From Candidatus Zixiibacteriota bacterium (GTDB lineage: Bacteria > Zixibacteria > MSB-5A5 > GN15 > FEB-12), in contig JAHOYZ010000012.1 in the NCBI GenBank assembly GCA_019038695.1, positions 62,001 through 126,000 on the forward strand: DNA of 64,000 bases. Direction: 5' to 3'. The notes beneath the pieces are model-generated. The model saw only the letters and a list, made by a program, of their open reading frames with translations. It searched no databases and was not told where the DNA came from. Below, piece after piece: positions 8,702-17,513 of the stretch; the stretch's first letter is position 1, and each line of letters begins with the position of its first letter. The translations under genes were made by a program, and so were the position numbers.

Positions 8702-9118
8702 TCAGTCGTGGGGGAAAACTACCGTCAGAGTGCAGGTTTCTGTCGCGCCAGAAAGATTAATGATCATGGAATCGAGAGGCATGAGCAAAGCAGAGCCGGT
8801 CACATATCCCCGGGTGGGATGGATACGATAGGGACTAATGGATTGTTCAAATATACCGCCGTCGGTCTTGAACACCACCTGTGCTGCTGCAGATCTGGGC
8901 ATACGCAACATCAGGAGCGGCTTTGTATTGGTTGATATTTCGGTCGTCGAGGGGTTGGTCATCCAAAGTGTTCCGGCCGGACTGTTCACGGTGGCACGGG
9001 CGGAAATACGAGCAGTGGCCGATTTGTTATCAGCCGCCAATACTATGTCTGAATGGAAAACAACAGGTTTTGTCAGGACATAGATTACACAATAACAGAA
9101 AACGACAAAAGTTCTCAT
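8702..9118 (-). CDS. Small exported protein in the fimbrial cluster
   Basis: 138 residues with an N-terminal hydrophobic segment (VVFCYCVIYVL) that could be a signal peptide. It lacks the FG-x3-G-x-P block of the DUF4402 paralogues, so it is not clearly one of them. It has an alternating segment (SATARISARATV) near the mature N-terminus and ends in a hydrophobic strand (TCTLTVVFPHD), so a beta-sandwich subunit is plausible. It lies between two pilin genes on the same strand. A fibre base, terminator or accessory subunit are all possible; family not recognised. Confidence 0.5.
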   Translation of the reverse strand: MRTFVVFCYCVIYVLTKPVVFHSDIVLAADNKSATARISARATVNSPAGTLWMTNPSTTEISTNTKPLLMLRMPRSAAAQVVFKTDGGIFEQSISPYRIHPTRGYVTGSALLMPLDSMIINLSGATETCTLTVVFPHD

Positions 9119-9410
9119 GGCGGTCCCAGATGCAGTCAGGTTGGTACTGCATCAAGATACCGCCCAAGGCGATTTTGTCAAGAGCCCTTAGGGGCTTGCT
9201 GATAAAGTCATTGTGAGGAGTGAAAACCTTCAAGTCTGAAAGACATGGCAATCTCATATCGCGAATGTTTGCAGGGATAAGATCCCCACGACTGGTAAGG
9301 CCGGCTTCGTGATGACAAATGGAACGGTTTTTCTTACAGGCCCTTAAGCCGGGATCAGTCTCGGGTGTTACGTTGATTGCTCGACGTATCTGTAGTTCTG
9401 TCCGGTTCGA

Positions 9411-9935
9411 TCAGTTCCCCGTCAGAGTTACTATAATCTCAACATCTGCCGAGTAGTTGCCTCCGCTCTGTCCGACCGAAGGGATTGTTTGGCCACCAAT
9501 CCAGACGGTCATACTGCCGTCAATGGCCGACAGGTCAACCAGGTTGGTATTGAGTGGGTTCAGGTTACCAGCCGGGGCCGCCTGTCCACCACCAGTGCCG
9601 TCCTCGTAGGAACCGTCAGTACCCAAGAATGTTATGGGCATAGCCGCCGTTGCAGAGTGCAATGAATCCGGAAGCGTAAAGGTAATCTGTACTTCCGCGG
9701 CCGATGGTCCGGTAATACTCCATTCGCCGGCAGTACCAACATCGGTCTTAGCCACTGTTTCCGGCGTTCCAGGAGTAACATTGCCGAAATCGAGATCGTT
9801 GGTGCCGGTTACGGTCAGAGCAGAAATCACAGTAGCCAGGGCTTGAACTGTGGCACTTTCCTGAGCCTGTAGTCCTGGCGCTGCAACTCCTAATACCAGC
9901 GCCAAGCAGACTGTAATGATCCTTATCCTAAACAT
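9411..9935 (-). CDS. DUF4402-type pilin subunit 5
   Basis: The start is taken at the ATG at 9935 because AGGGAG lies at good spacing and a clean signal peptide follows (ITVCLALVLGVAAPGLQAQ). The open frame continues upstream to 10034 without signal-peptide character. The mature N-terminus (SATVQALATVISALTV) is donor-strand-like, then LDFGNVTPGTPETV, then LPDSLHS. It ends GGNYSADVEIIVTLTG, with Leu in place of the near-terminal Tyr. First gene of the fimbrial cluster in the direction of transcription. The 9119-9410 gap downstream shows no gene. Confidence 0.65.
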   Translation of the reverse strand: MFRIRIITVCLALVLGVAAPGLQAQESATVQALATVISALTVTGTNDLDFGNVTPGTPETVAKTDVGTAGEWSITGPSAAEVQITFTLPDSLHSATAAMPITFLGTDGSYEDGTGGGQAAPAGNLNPLNTNLVDLSAIDGSMTVWIGGQTIPSVGQSGGNYSADVEIIVTLTGN

Positions 9936-10267
9936 TATATTCACTCCCTGTAAAACATTAGTTTCTCTTGAAACACTGTTTAAGCAACGCCAATGCCATC
10001 CTGCGAAACGTACCCTATCATGTTGTGATGTCATATGTTACGATACTTGCGGTAATGTTGCTAAAGGCGTCGACAGGATGGCAATGTGTGGGGATAATCC
10101 CATAGGAGGATTGGTGAATACCTCTTTTGATGCCAACTGCTTATGCTGTGTCCGGAACCTGAGAGGTAGTCATTGCTGCTCAATGACCTTGCCTGGGTGG
10201 GCAGACTTATGTAGGTTATGATGATAACTGGAACGAAATCAGACAATCGCCTTGTCGTCAGGTAACT

Positions 10268-10918
10268 ATGTTCCGTTCGGCTATTTTGCAACCGGCTAAT
10301 TTGTTGAGTCTTTCAAGGGTGTTACTGACACCTCTGGTGGGTTACTTCCTTTGGAAAGGGGATTCCCAGTCCACCCATATCTGTGCTCTGCTTCTGATTG
10401 TGGCCGGAATAACTGATGGTCTTGATGGTTATGTAGCAAGGAAGCTTGGGCAGGTCAGTGACTTTGGCAAAACCCTTGATCCACTGGCGGACAAACTGAT
10501 GGCCATCGTCCTGATCGGATTATTGATTATGTTTCGAGATTTCCCATGGTGGCTGGCTGGGGTTGTGGTAGGACGTGACTTATTGATACTTCTGGCAGGT
10601 CTGACTCTCATGCGGGGCGAGAAGATCGTGGTGCCGTCGAACTGGGCTGGTAAGTATGCCTTTGTTGCCATTATCTTCCTGATAGGTAGCTATATCTATC
10701 GCTTCCCGACAGGGATCACCGTCCTGACCTGGATGACCATTGTTCTGGTTGCAATTTCGAGTTTGCTCTATGCCCGCCTGTTCCTGCGGCTCAGAGGTGG
10801 ACAGAAGTTGCAAATACAACCTGATCGACCAATGTGGAAGGGGTTACGTACAACTTTCAACATCTCTTTCCTGATAGTCTACTTCTACGGTTTCTTCAGA
10901 TTTATGGGCTGGGTGTAG
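10268..10918 (+). CDS. pgsA: CDP-alcohol phosphatidyltransferase (phosphatidylglycerophosphate synthase-like)
   Basis: 216-residue integral membrane enzyme carrying the complete CDP-alcohol phosphotransferase signature between residues 50 and 75: D-G-L-D-G-Y-V-A-R, then G and the two final Asp of TLDPLADK. These acidic residues bind the metals and CDP-diacylglycerol. Several hydrophobic helices flank it (LLILLAGLTLM; TVLTWMTIVLVAISSLL). By length and motif the most likely reaction is CDP-diacylglycerol plus glycerol 3-phosphate to phosphatidylglycerophosphate; another polar head group cannot be excluded. The gene stands alone, convergent with the next gene. Confidence 0.8.
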   Translation: MFRSAILQPANLLSLSRVLLTPLVGYFLWKGDSQSTHICALLLIVAGITDGLDGYVARKLGQVSDFGKTLDPLADKLMAIVLIGLLIMFRDFPWWLAGVVVGRDLLILLAGLTLMRGEKIVVPSNWAGKYAFVAIIFLIGSYIYRFPTGITVLTWMTIVLVAISSLLYARLFLRLRGGQKLQIQPDRPMWKGLRTTFNISFLIVYFYGFFRFMGWV

Positions 10919-10927
10919 ATAGTTTCG

Positions 10928-13291
10928 CTACTCCCTAAGCACTTGCTCCAATTCGTGGCGGAACAGGGTGTGGAAAGTATGACCTTCTTCCTGAGCGGAC
11001 CACCCCACGGCGTGGATTAATTCGGCCATGATCTGGAGGTACTGTCCCCGAGTCGTGATTGAGTTGATTTCAGTGTCAAGGGCGTGACGATATGCCTCCA
11101 GCATCCCGGCGATCTCGATGCGCCCCGACTCATAATCATCTGAAGTAAGGCCAAGATTCTGTACGGCCAGTTCGCGAGATCGATGGCTACGGGGAAGAGC
11201 TCTTGCGGTTGAGATCAACTGTCCGACCAGCGAATGTATCTTACCTGTCAATTCCAGCATAGCGCCATCGGCCTGAAACTCCATCTCGCTCAATTCTGCT
11301 TTAAGTCTCGACCGTCTGTGAATCCGGCCAGTTCCTTCAAACAAAGGCAGCGTCAAGGTGCCGAAAACCGACCAGGTGCCGTGGTGTTCCGAAGATAAAT
11401 CGGGAGTATCTTCCAATTGATCAGTGAGACTCAAGGTTGCTCTCAGTTCCAGATTGGGAAGGTATCGGCTTCGGTTCAGGGCCAATCGTGATTCCTGGAT
11501 ACTCATTTGCGCCAGATAGGTCTGCAGAACCGGATGATGGCTTCGTGCAGTATTGACCAGGGATTGCTGAAACTGCGATAGCTTGCCCGGTATGTTCAGT
11601 AGCCCTTCAAAGAGATCACGGTCGCGGTAAATCTTCTCGTCTGCCACGACAGCCGTATCGAGCCGCAGGGACTGATCGAGAGGTAGATTAAATAGTACGC
11701 TTAACATGATACCGGCTGTCTTCTTCTGTGTCTCCGCAGCCAGAGTACGGACGATTGCCTTTTGTCGCTCATCCTTCCAGCGGATGAAATCTCCTAGTTT
11801 TGTCTCATCCTCCCGGTGGAATCTGATAGCGGTGAGCTCAAGGTTGTGCTCGACTACCTGGCGATAGCGAAGCTGAATCCGGTAAAGGTCCTCGGCCTGC
11901 AAAAGTGCTACATATGCCTCGACGACTGCTTGTTCGAGATCGAGACGAAGTCGACGACGATCAATCTCGGAGAGGTCCTTTTCCTGTGAGGCGAGTTTGA
12001 TCGCTTTGATTCGTTCCCAGGAGAAAATGGTCTGGCTGAGACTGAGATCAGCGCCATACTGCGTACGACTCAGAGGTTCGACGGTGTTGGCGACAGTATT
12101 GCGATCCAGCCGACCTGCCTTAGCTGTCAAGTCGATCTGCGGTAGATAGGCGGCCAACGTTTCACGAGACGCGTGAGCAGCACCGGTTACGCCATCTGAG
12201 GTTGCGAGGTAATTTGGGTTGCCACTCAGAACGCGGCTGATAGCTGTCATTAGATCGTAAAACTCAGCCTCCTCCGGTGTGGGTGCGGGAAGGATGTCAG
12301 CTTCTTCGCGAACCATACTCGGGATATTAATCCCGCAGAGATGAGCGGTTTCTTCGTTTATTGCCAGCGCAGTGCCGCTACGAAATACTACCGGCAGGTC
12401 GGCCGGCGTTTCTCCTCTGGCAATTCTGATTGCTTTGAGGGCATTGAAACGTGCTTCAGAGACAACACCGTAGGCGGAGGCAGTCGCAAAAGCGCCATGA
12501 TCTATCAACAGTTTGCCCTCCCAGGTAAAGGCCGGAGTCCCGGCATTGGAGAGCCGACCAAGGAAGGCAGGTATTTTTGTATTATCCATACCCCATAAGG
12601 GACCGAGGTAAACAGCATCGACATCGTCGGGAAGCCCGTTGAGAGCTTTGAAGTAGGCATAGGTGCCATTGTTGTCGTAACCCTCGGTCGTAACCATCTC
12701 AAAACCCATCTGTTGTCCGAGCCTTTCGACCCGGTTGGTAACCGCAACCTGTTCGGCACTGTCGGTCGGGAAGAAGAGCAGGCCGAGTTTTTTCAGGGGC
12801 ACCAACCGAGCCAGCATGACAATGTCACTCTCGATCTTGTCGGGTTGGAAATGAACTGTCAGGTTATCAACCACAGGACGCCCATCGGCACCAACGAAAC
12901 CGGCTGCTCTCGGGTCGAGTTGTCTCATGGCCAGGATGGGGCCGGCGTAACCGGCCGTCAGCAAATCCTCGACTACCCAGGGGCCGATCGTCACCATCAG
13001 GTCGATTCCCTTTGTGGCCGACAGATTTCTCGCCAGTGTTTGACAGCTGTCCCTTTTCCAGTCGCCATTACCATATCCGTGAGGCACAAACAGTATCTCT
13101 ATGTGTTCGGGAGACAGTATCCGTAGTTGACGCTCGAATTCCTGACGTAACAATTCGTGAACCGGATGCAACCCGGTCTCAAAGTACCCGACTCGAAAAC
13201 GAACCGGCGTCTCCGTCTCGGCAGACAGGGTTGATCCCAGTAGAATTGTACAGGCCAGACCAATCAACAGAAAACTGCAAAGTCGCACCAT
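10928..13291 (-). CDS. Fusion of a periplasmic ABC substrate-binding domain with a TolC-type outer-membrane domain
   Basis: 787 residues with a signal peptide (FLLIGLACTILLGSTLSAE). Residues about 30-330 resemble the ABC_sub_bind family (PF04392): FRVGYFETG, LMVTIGPWVVEDLL, LKKLGLLFFPT, VDAVYLGPLWGM, and a VSEARFNALKAIRIARG helix. Residues about 345-787 are TolC-like, with long coiled helices (LDLEQAVVEAYVALLQ; RFHREDETKLGDFIRWKDERQKA), repeated in two halves, as in outer-membrane efflux ducts. The frame is uninterrupted, so it is a true fusion. It may couple ligand sensing or capture in the periplasm to an exit duct. No inner-membrane pump partner is next to it. Confidence 0.7.
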   Translation of the reverse strand: MVRLCSFLLIGLACTILLGSTLSAETETPVRFRVGYFETGLHPVHELLRQEFERQLRILSPEHIEILFVPHGYGNGDWKRDSCQTLARNLSATKGIDLMVTIGPWVVEDLLTAGYAGPILAMRQLDPRAAGFVGADGRPVVDNLTVHFQPDKIESDIVMLARLVPLKKLGLLFFPTDSAEQVAVTNRVERLGQQMGFEMVTTEGYDNNGTYAYFKALNGLPDDVDAVYLGPLWGMDNTKIPAFLGRLSNAGTPAFTWEGKLLIDHGAFATASAYGVVSEARFNALKAIRIARGETPADLPVVFRSGTALAINEETAHLCGINIPSMVREEADILPAPTPEEAEFYDLMTAISRVLSGNPNYLATSDGVTGAAHASRETLAAYLPQIDLTAKAGRLDRNTVANTVEPLSRTQYGADLSLSQTIFSWERIKAIKLASQEKDLSEIDRRRLRLDLEQAVVEAYVALLQAEDLYRIQLRYRQVVEHNLELTAIRFHREDETKLGDFIRWKDERQKAIVRTLAAETQKKTAGIMLSVLFNLPLDQSLRLDTAVVADEKIYRDRDLFEGLLNIPGKLSQFQQSLVNTARSHHPVLQTYLAQMSIQESRLALNRSRYLPNLELRATLSLTDQLEDTPDLSSEHHGTWSVFGTLTLPLFEGTGRIHRRSRLKAELSEMEFQADGAMLELTGKIHSLVGQLISTARALPRSHRSRELAVQNLGLTSDDYESGRIEIAGMLEAYRHALDTEINSITTRGQYLQIMAELIHAVGWSAQEEGHTFHTLFRHELEQVLRE

Positions 13292-13401
13292 GCGGTTTGT
13301 CTCCTACACATCCAAGAGGTTCTTTGGGAGGATGATACACAAAACGAGAGCACGGTTGAAGTTCTTTTTTTGTGTGGAGTATTCCCCACCCGGACGTCAC
13401 C

Positions 13402-13557
13402 CTTCGACTTCGCTCAGGATGACATCCTACGAATGCAAGTTCTTATGTAGGGAGAAACCCCTCTTAGCGGTTCCGCCATCTCGAATTGTTAGGACCGCAA
13501 GGGGTCCTGACCTACAAATGCGGAATCTTTGTTATTCCCGTGAAAACGGGAATCCAG
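13402..13557. repeat. Cluster of interspersed REP-like repeats
   Basis: Three short elements lie together in a 700-base gap without genes: a segment with CTTCGCTCAGGATGAC (from about 13408), a hairpin AGGACC-GCAAG-GGGTCCT (13491-13508) within a block that reappears near 16.5 kb, and TTCCCGTGAAAACGGGAA (from about 13534). All three are of types commonly dispersed in environmental bacterial genomes (recalled). I see no open frame here with coding character. Confidence 0.55.
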
Positions 13558-13814
13558 TCTTCTCTTCTCAAAATGGCTTTGTTTGGTAATACGCACTTTG
13601 CGTTTTTATCATAATCCCATGTCATCAATAGCGTAAGGCGAATTCTCTTATAGTTTCAAGCGGTGAAATTGTAGAGATTTTGGAGCACTTTTTGTATTCC
13701 TTTTGGATATGAATTGGGGTTCGTTGGTTTTGTGACTGTCTCATAATAAAGGGATGGGGAAGAAATAACAGCGGTGATGTTGTTGGGAAAGTGGTGGGGG
13801 CATTCCCGTGGGCG

Positions 13815-13940
13815 GCAGACGCCTACGGGAAAGACTGGATACCGGATCAAGTCCGGCATGACGATGGTTGCGGCAGACGCCTTCGGGAAAGACTGGATGC
13901 CGGATCAAGTCCGGTATGACGATGGTTGCTGCAGACGCCC
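13815..13940. repeat. 58-bp tandem repeat, two full copies plus a partial third
   Basis: The unit starts GCAGACGCCT at 13815 and recurs at 13873 and 13931, exactly 58 bases apart each time. Copies one and two differ at only a few positions. Each unit contains CCGGATCAAGTCCGG, an inverted repeat able to form a hairpin. The array ends 50-60 bases before the 3' end of the dockerin protein gene and may act as its transcript terminator or as a REP-type element. Confidence 0.85.
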
Positions 13941-13998
13941 TAAACAGGTGATACCTGTCGTCTGCCCCATTAGGTGTCCCACGAAATCATCCCAATCC

Positions 13999-16344
13999 CT
14001 ACGGGCACGCTACCGGGGCGGGTCCTCCCGTGAACAAGTACGAAACCAGATAGGTCAGGTCGCCAATATTGATCTCGCCATTGCCGTCTATATCAGTCTC
14101 TTTTTCGCATTCTGACGGTGGACCACCAGTGAATAAGTACGCTACAAGGTAAGTCAGATCAGCGATGTTGATTTCATCGGGCAATACGTAGTCGACATTG
14201 CCACGCAGGCCGATGCAGCAGCATACATCTCCAATTCCATCGCCATTTGTATCGATCTGATCCGGATTGGGATCGTCCGGACAGTTGTCACATGCATCGC
14301 CGAACGTGTCGCCATCTACGTCAGACTGATTAGTATTGACTGAATCGGGGCAGTTATCACAGGCATCGCCAACCCCATCCAAGTCGATATCTTCCTGACC
14401 AATGTTCGCTTGCAACGGGCAATTGTCACACAGGTCGCCAACCGTGTCGCTGTCTGTGTCGATTTGGTCCGGGTTAGTTGTTGACGGGCAGTTATCAACC
14501 GAACAGATATTGCCAGGATAGCCAGGGTCGCCGTAGCCATCACCGTCAGAGTCCACACACTGCAAGGCAGTAAAGATCCTAATGAGGGAGTAATCTGACG
14601 AGTCACTTGTTGATAATTTGAACGCCTTGACGCGCCAGTAATACGTCTCGTCAGCTATAAGCGGGCTTCCAGATTGTAACAAGCTGCTGGAATCTGCTTC
14701 ACCAACAAAGACAAGTGCAGTAAAAAGTGAATCCTCGGCTACTTCTACTCGGTAGTGATCGTCGTCAAGTTTCCATGCTGTAGACCAGTTGAATCGTGGG
14801 AACTCAGAGGGAACTGAGTCACCGTTTAGTGGACTGATCAACCGCGGCTGAAGAAGTGGTAATATCCAGTTCGCGCCGTAGATACTTGGCCTGCCTATTC
14901 TGGTATCGGTCCAGACGGCATTGATATGATCCTTGAATATGGTACAGCCGATATAATCCGACAGCCCACCGCCACCGGCGGGGGAAGTCGCAATATCAGA
15001 TTCGTTCCCCGAGTGTTCGATTCCGAAAGCGAAGTCCTCTTTTGTTACAAATAGACTGGGATCAACAGAAGTGTCGGAAATGCGATGATTGGTGCTGAAT
15101 GTTTGTCCTCCGTCGAACGAATAGGCGGCGAAGAGATCAAACTTCGTATGATTGGCGGTATCAGTCCGTTGGTCATAGAATATAATTGCAAGGTTACCTT
15201 CTTCATTACAAACCAGCCAGGGGTGAAACTGATCGTACATCGCCCCCGGACCTGTCAAGTCGTCATTGACGAAAACCTTCTCTGACCATGTTTGCCCATT
15301 GTCCGTGGAACGAACGAACTCAATGTTGTAATCGTAATATGTGCTGTTGGTGACGTCCTTGGAAGCAAAAGCAACATAAATATAACCATCATAAGGACCA
15401 CCACTGATATCGGCCGTCGCAGTGGGTCCGGTAAACACTCCTACATTACCGTCGATGATGCCAAATTCGCCGTCGGACAGGGCGATTGCTTCGGGGCTGT
15501 TAAACGTTTGTCCTCCATCTGTTGACTTGGCAACCATCTCCGCTTCGTGGAACGGTTCGTAGATATATCCATTACCGAAAATATAGACTGAACCGTCGCT
15601 GCCGACTATCGGTTGCGCAAAGCCTATGTAGGTGTCCAGGGAGACCGTATCAAAGCTGGCGCCACCGTCGACCGAACGAGCGAAAATGGTCCGTGAACCT
15701 CCACCCTGCAGGTCAGACCGAAACCAGGCGAGGTATATGTTCCCGTGATTTGAACCGCCGGTCCTGTCGACAGTCATCAATGGCTTGTCTTCGAAGTAGT
15801 TCCCGATTGTATCAACAACGGTCACCGGACCGGTCCAGCTGTAGCCCTGGTCTATAGATTTGATCAAAGTGATGTGGGAGGAATCACGCCGACCTGCCTG
15901 GGCTGAGGTAGAATCGGCGTCAAGGTAGCTGATATAGAAGTTGCCCTCAGCATCTACAGCCATGGCCGGGTTGGACTGCCATTCAAAAACCTGGAAATCA
16001 GTCCTTATCAGCGAATCAGTCCATGTGTTGCCGCCATCGGTTGAGCGACCTATGCCAATCTGTCGGTATCCCAGCCGGAAGTCGCGCCAAACAGCTATGA
16101 CAATGTTGCTATCGGTGGGGCAGACCTCTATTTGCTGTTCATTCTGATATACCGTTGAGGGTGTGGACACCGGGTAGTTTGCCGGTGTTATCGGCTCCAT
16201 ATCTCCACTCACCGCGGCATTAATACTCTGCTGAATCGTGGGCTGTTCTGACGGGACGTGAATCGTGACCGCATTGGCCACCAGAGATGAAACAACCAGG
16301 AATATCATTGCGAGCAGAACTGATATTATACGGGTGTTGCGCAT
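13999..16344 (-). CDS. Secreted Asp-box (sialidase-like) protein with TSP3 repeats and dockerin
   Basis: The start is the ATG at 16344 (ribosome site GGAGGT), followed by a signal peptide (ISVLLAMIFLVVSSLVANA). The body holds at least six Asp-box turns such as RSTDGGNTW, KSIDQGYSW and RSTDNGQTW, typical of sialidase/BNR propellers. After a fibronectin-like stretch come four thrombospondin type-3 calcium repeats (DSDGDGYGD, DNCP...). A C-terminal dockerin follows, with paired NIADLTYLV and NIGDLTYLV helices and a DIDGNGEI calcium loop. No clear sialidase active-site set is visible, so the substrate is unknown. Dockerins attach to cohesins; one cohesin-like lipoprotein is encoded at 1319-2176. 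The mature N-terminus looks chimeric (see findings). Confidence 0.7.
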   Translation of the reverse strand: MRNTRIISVLLAMIFLVVSSLVANAVTIHVPSEQPTIQQSINAAVSGDMEPITPANYPVSTPSTVYQNEQQIEVCPTDSNIVIAVWRDFRLGYRQIGIGRSTDGGNTWTDSLIRTDFQVFEWQSNPAMAVDAEGNFYISYLDADSTSAQAGRRDSSHITLIKSIDQGYSWTGPVTVVDTIGNYFEDKPLMTVDRTGGSNHGNIYLAWFRSDLQGGGSRTIFARSVDGGASFDTVSLDTYIGFAQPIVGSDGSVYIFGNGYIYEPFHEAEMVAKSTDGGQTFNSPEAIALSDGEFGIIDGNVGVFTGPTATADISGGPYDGYIYVAFASKDVTNSTYYDYNIEFVRSTDNGQTWSEKVFVNDDLTGPGAMYDQFHPWLVCNEEGNLAIIFYDQRTDTANHTKFDLFAAYSFDGGQTFSTNHRISDTSVDPSLFVTKEDFAFGIEHSGNESDIATSPAGGGGLSDYIGCTIFKDHINAVWTDTRIGRPSIYGANWILPLLQPRLISPLNGDSVPSEFPRFNWSTAWKLDDDHYRVEVAEDSLFTALVFVGEADSSSLLQSGSPLIADETYYWRVKAFKLSTSDSSDYSLIRIFTALQCVDSDGDGYGDPGYPGNICSVDNCPSTTNPDQIDTDSDTVGDLCDNCPLQANIGQEDIDLDGVGDACDNCPDSVNTNQSDVDGDTFGDACDNCPDDPNPDQIDTNGDGIGDVCCCIGLRGNVDYVLPDEINIADLTYLVAYLFTGGPPSECEKETDIDGNGEINIGDLTYLVSYLFTGGPAPVACP

Positions 16345-16453
16345 GGCGAACACCTCCAGCGTGTTTGGTTTGTTCAAATGACTACTTGATTAATATATCC
16401 CCGTTTTGTCGTTTTGTCAATGCGTTGATTGGCAACGCGGTCCTTGCTCGTCG

Positions 16454-16548
16454 TCTCGAATTGGCAGAACCACTAAGGGAGGTATCCTACGAAGACTGAC
16501 AATATAGGCAATTGCGTCAGGATCGTAAGGGATCCTGATCTGCAAATG
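16454..16548. repeat. Interspersed repeat, second copy of the 13.48-kb element
   Basis: Contains TCTCGAATTG and, at 16519-16536, the hairpin AGGATC-GTAAG-GGATCCT followed by TGATCTGCAAATG. The copy at 13479-13520 has TCTCGAATTG, AGGACC-GCAAG-GGGTCCT and TGACCTACAAATG. The stem differs by a compensating pair change, and here about 30 extra bases separate the two parts. The copies flank the dockerin gene. Confidence 0.65.
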
Positions 16549-16605
16549 TTACTACTCAATCGGCTGGACATTGACAGCGTGGCTCGTTTGTGTTATCTCT
16601 ACCAA

Positions 16606-17271
16606 ATGCGTATCCACATCGTTCAGAAAGATACCAGCAAGCTGGATCACACGGCGTATATCCAGAACGCAGAGAAGTCCGGGGCTGACCTCGTCTGTTT
16701 CGCCGAACTTAGCACCAGCGGAATTCTGTACCAGCAAGAGCCCGTCAAGCCGCTTGAGACTGTACTGAAGAGTCTCAAGGACCATCAAACGAGTATCATG
16801 CTCGGTTTACCGTATCAGGTGGATGAGACGCTGTACAATTGCTATATGTATTACGATCGGGGTCAGCACCAGATGTATCGTAAGATCAACCTCTTTTGCC
16901 CTATGAATGAAGACAAAATATATCAAGCAGGGGACATGCCAGGCCTGTTCAAAACGCGCCATGGTCTCTTGGGGGTGGCGATCTGCTTCGATCTCCGCTT
17001 TCCTGATCTTTTTAAGCAACTAGTGTCGATTGGAGCTGAGATTATCTTTGTGCCAGCCGCTTTCCCACAGGTGCGGATTGAGGATTGGAAACGCCTTCTG
17101 GTCCAGATGGCAGTTGAAAACAAAGTCCCTGTGGTCGGTGTAAACTCAGTGGGCCGTGACAGTTGCAACGAATTCGGGGGTGCTTCGATGGCGGTTGATG
17201 CTACCGGTAATGTGCTGGTCTCGGCAAATGAGACCGAAGAAACTGTGCTTGAAGTTGAGATTGATCTGTAA
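16606..17271 (+). CDS. Carbon-nitrogen hydrolase (nitrilase superfamily amidase)
   Basis: Numbered from the ATG at 16606, the protein is 221 residues and shows the Glu-Lys-Cys triad: E34 in VCFAELSTSG, K93 in MYRKINLF, C127 in VAICFDLRFPD. Upstream in-frame codons from 16546 lack conservation. The family hydrolyses amide or nitrile C-N bonds in the cytoplasm; omega-amidase-like enzymes are of similar form but slightly longer. Substrate cannot be read from sequence. No ribosome site is obvious at either start. It stands alone ahead of two tRNA genes. Confidence 0.8.
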   Translation: MRIHIVQKDTSKLDHTAYIQNAEKSGADLVCFAELSTSGILYQQEPVKPLETVLKSLKDHQTSIMLGLPYQVDETLYNCYMYYDRGQHQMYRKINLFCPMNEDKIYQAGDMPGLFKTRHGLLGVAICFDLRFPDLFKQLVSIGAEIIFVPAAFPQVRIEDWKRLLVQMAVENKVPVVGVNSVGRDSCNEFGGASMAVDATGNVLVSANETEETVLEVEIDL

Positions 17272-17365
17272 AAAGATAGCTTTGTGTGTATATAAAGACG
17301 AAGATTTGCAGATAATCGAAGGCCGGAGAACTTCTGGGCGAATTAAAATGTTACAATAATAAGAC

Positions 17366-17394
17366 TTGACGAAATGTCGAATAGAAGATAAGTT
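17366..17394 (+). promoter_or_regulatory. Possible promoter of the tRNA pair
   Basis: TTGACG at 17366-17371 and TAAGTT at 17389-17394 are separated by 17 bases, and the first tRNA begins 20 bases after the -10 box. The -35 is good (5 of 6 to consensus); the -10 is poor (3 of 6). Position fits a stable-RNA promoter. Confidence 0.35.
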
Positions 17395-17413
17395 GTCAGG
17401 CTCAAGTACAATT

Positions 17414-17487
17414 GGGCCCTTAGCTCAGTTGGTTAGAGCAGCTGACTCATAATCAGCGGGTCGCAGGTTCGAGTCCTGCAGGGCCCA
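17414..17487 (+). tRNA. tRNA with CAT anticodon (Ile2 or elongator Met)
   Basis: Full cloverleaf: acceptor GGGCCCT/AGGGCCC, D arm GCTC/GAGC, anticodon stem GCTGA/TCAGC with loop CTCATAA (anticodon CAT), T arm GCAGG-TTCGAGT-CCTGC, discriminator A. CCA is not encoded. The acceptor start GGGCCCTTAGCTCAG and C4/C5 resemble bacterial tRNA-Ile2, whose C34 is changed to lysidine by TilS, more than elongator Met. It is not the initiator form. Ile2 is favoured but not certain. Confidence 0.9.
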
Positions 17488-17513
17488 GTGATGATGACGG
17501 TGAGGACCAGTGA

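Noticed and set aside
13300-13998. Short frames and repeat arrays that could suggest a CRISPR
   Set aside because: Only two full copies of a 58-base unit with no unique spacers, and no cas genes nearby.
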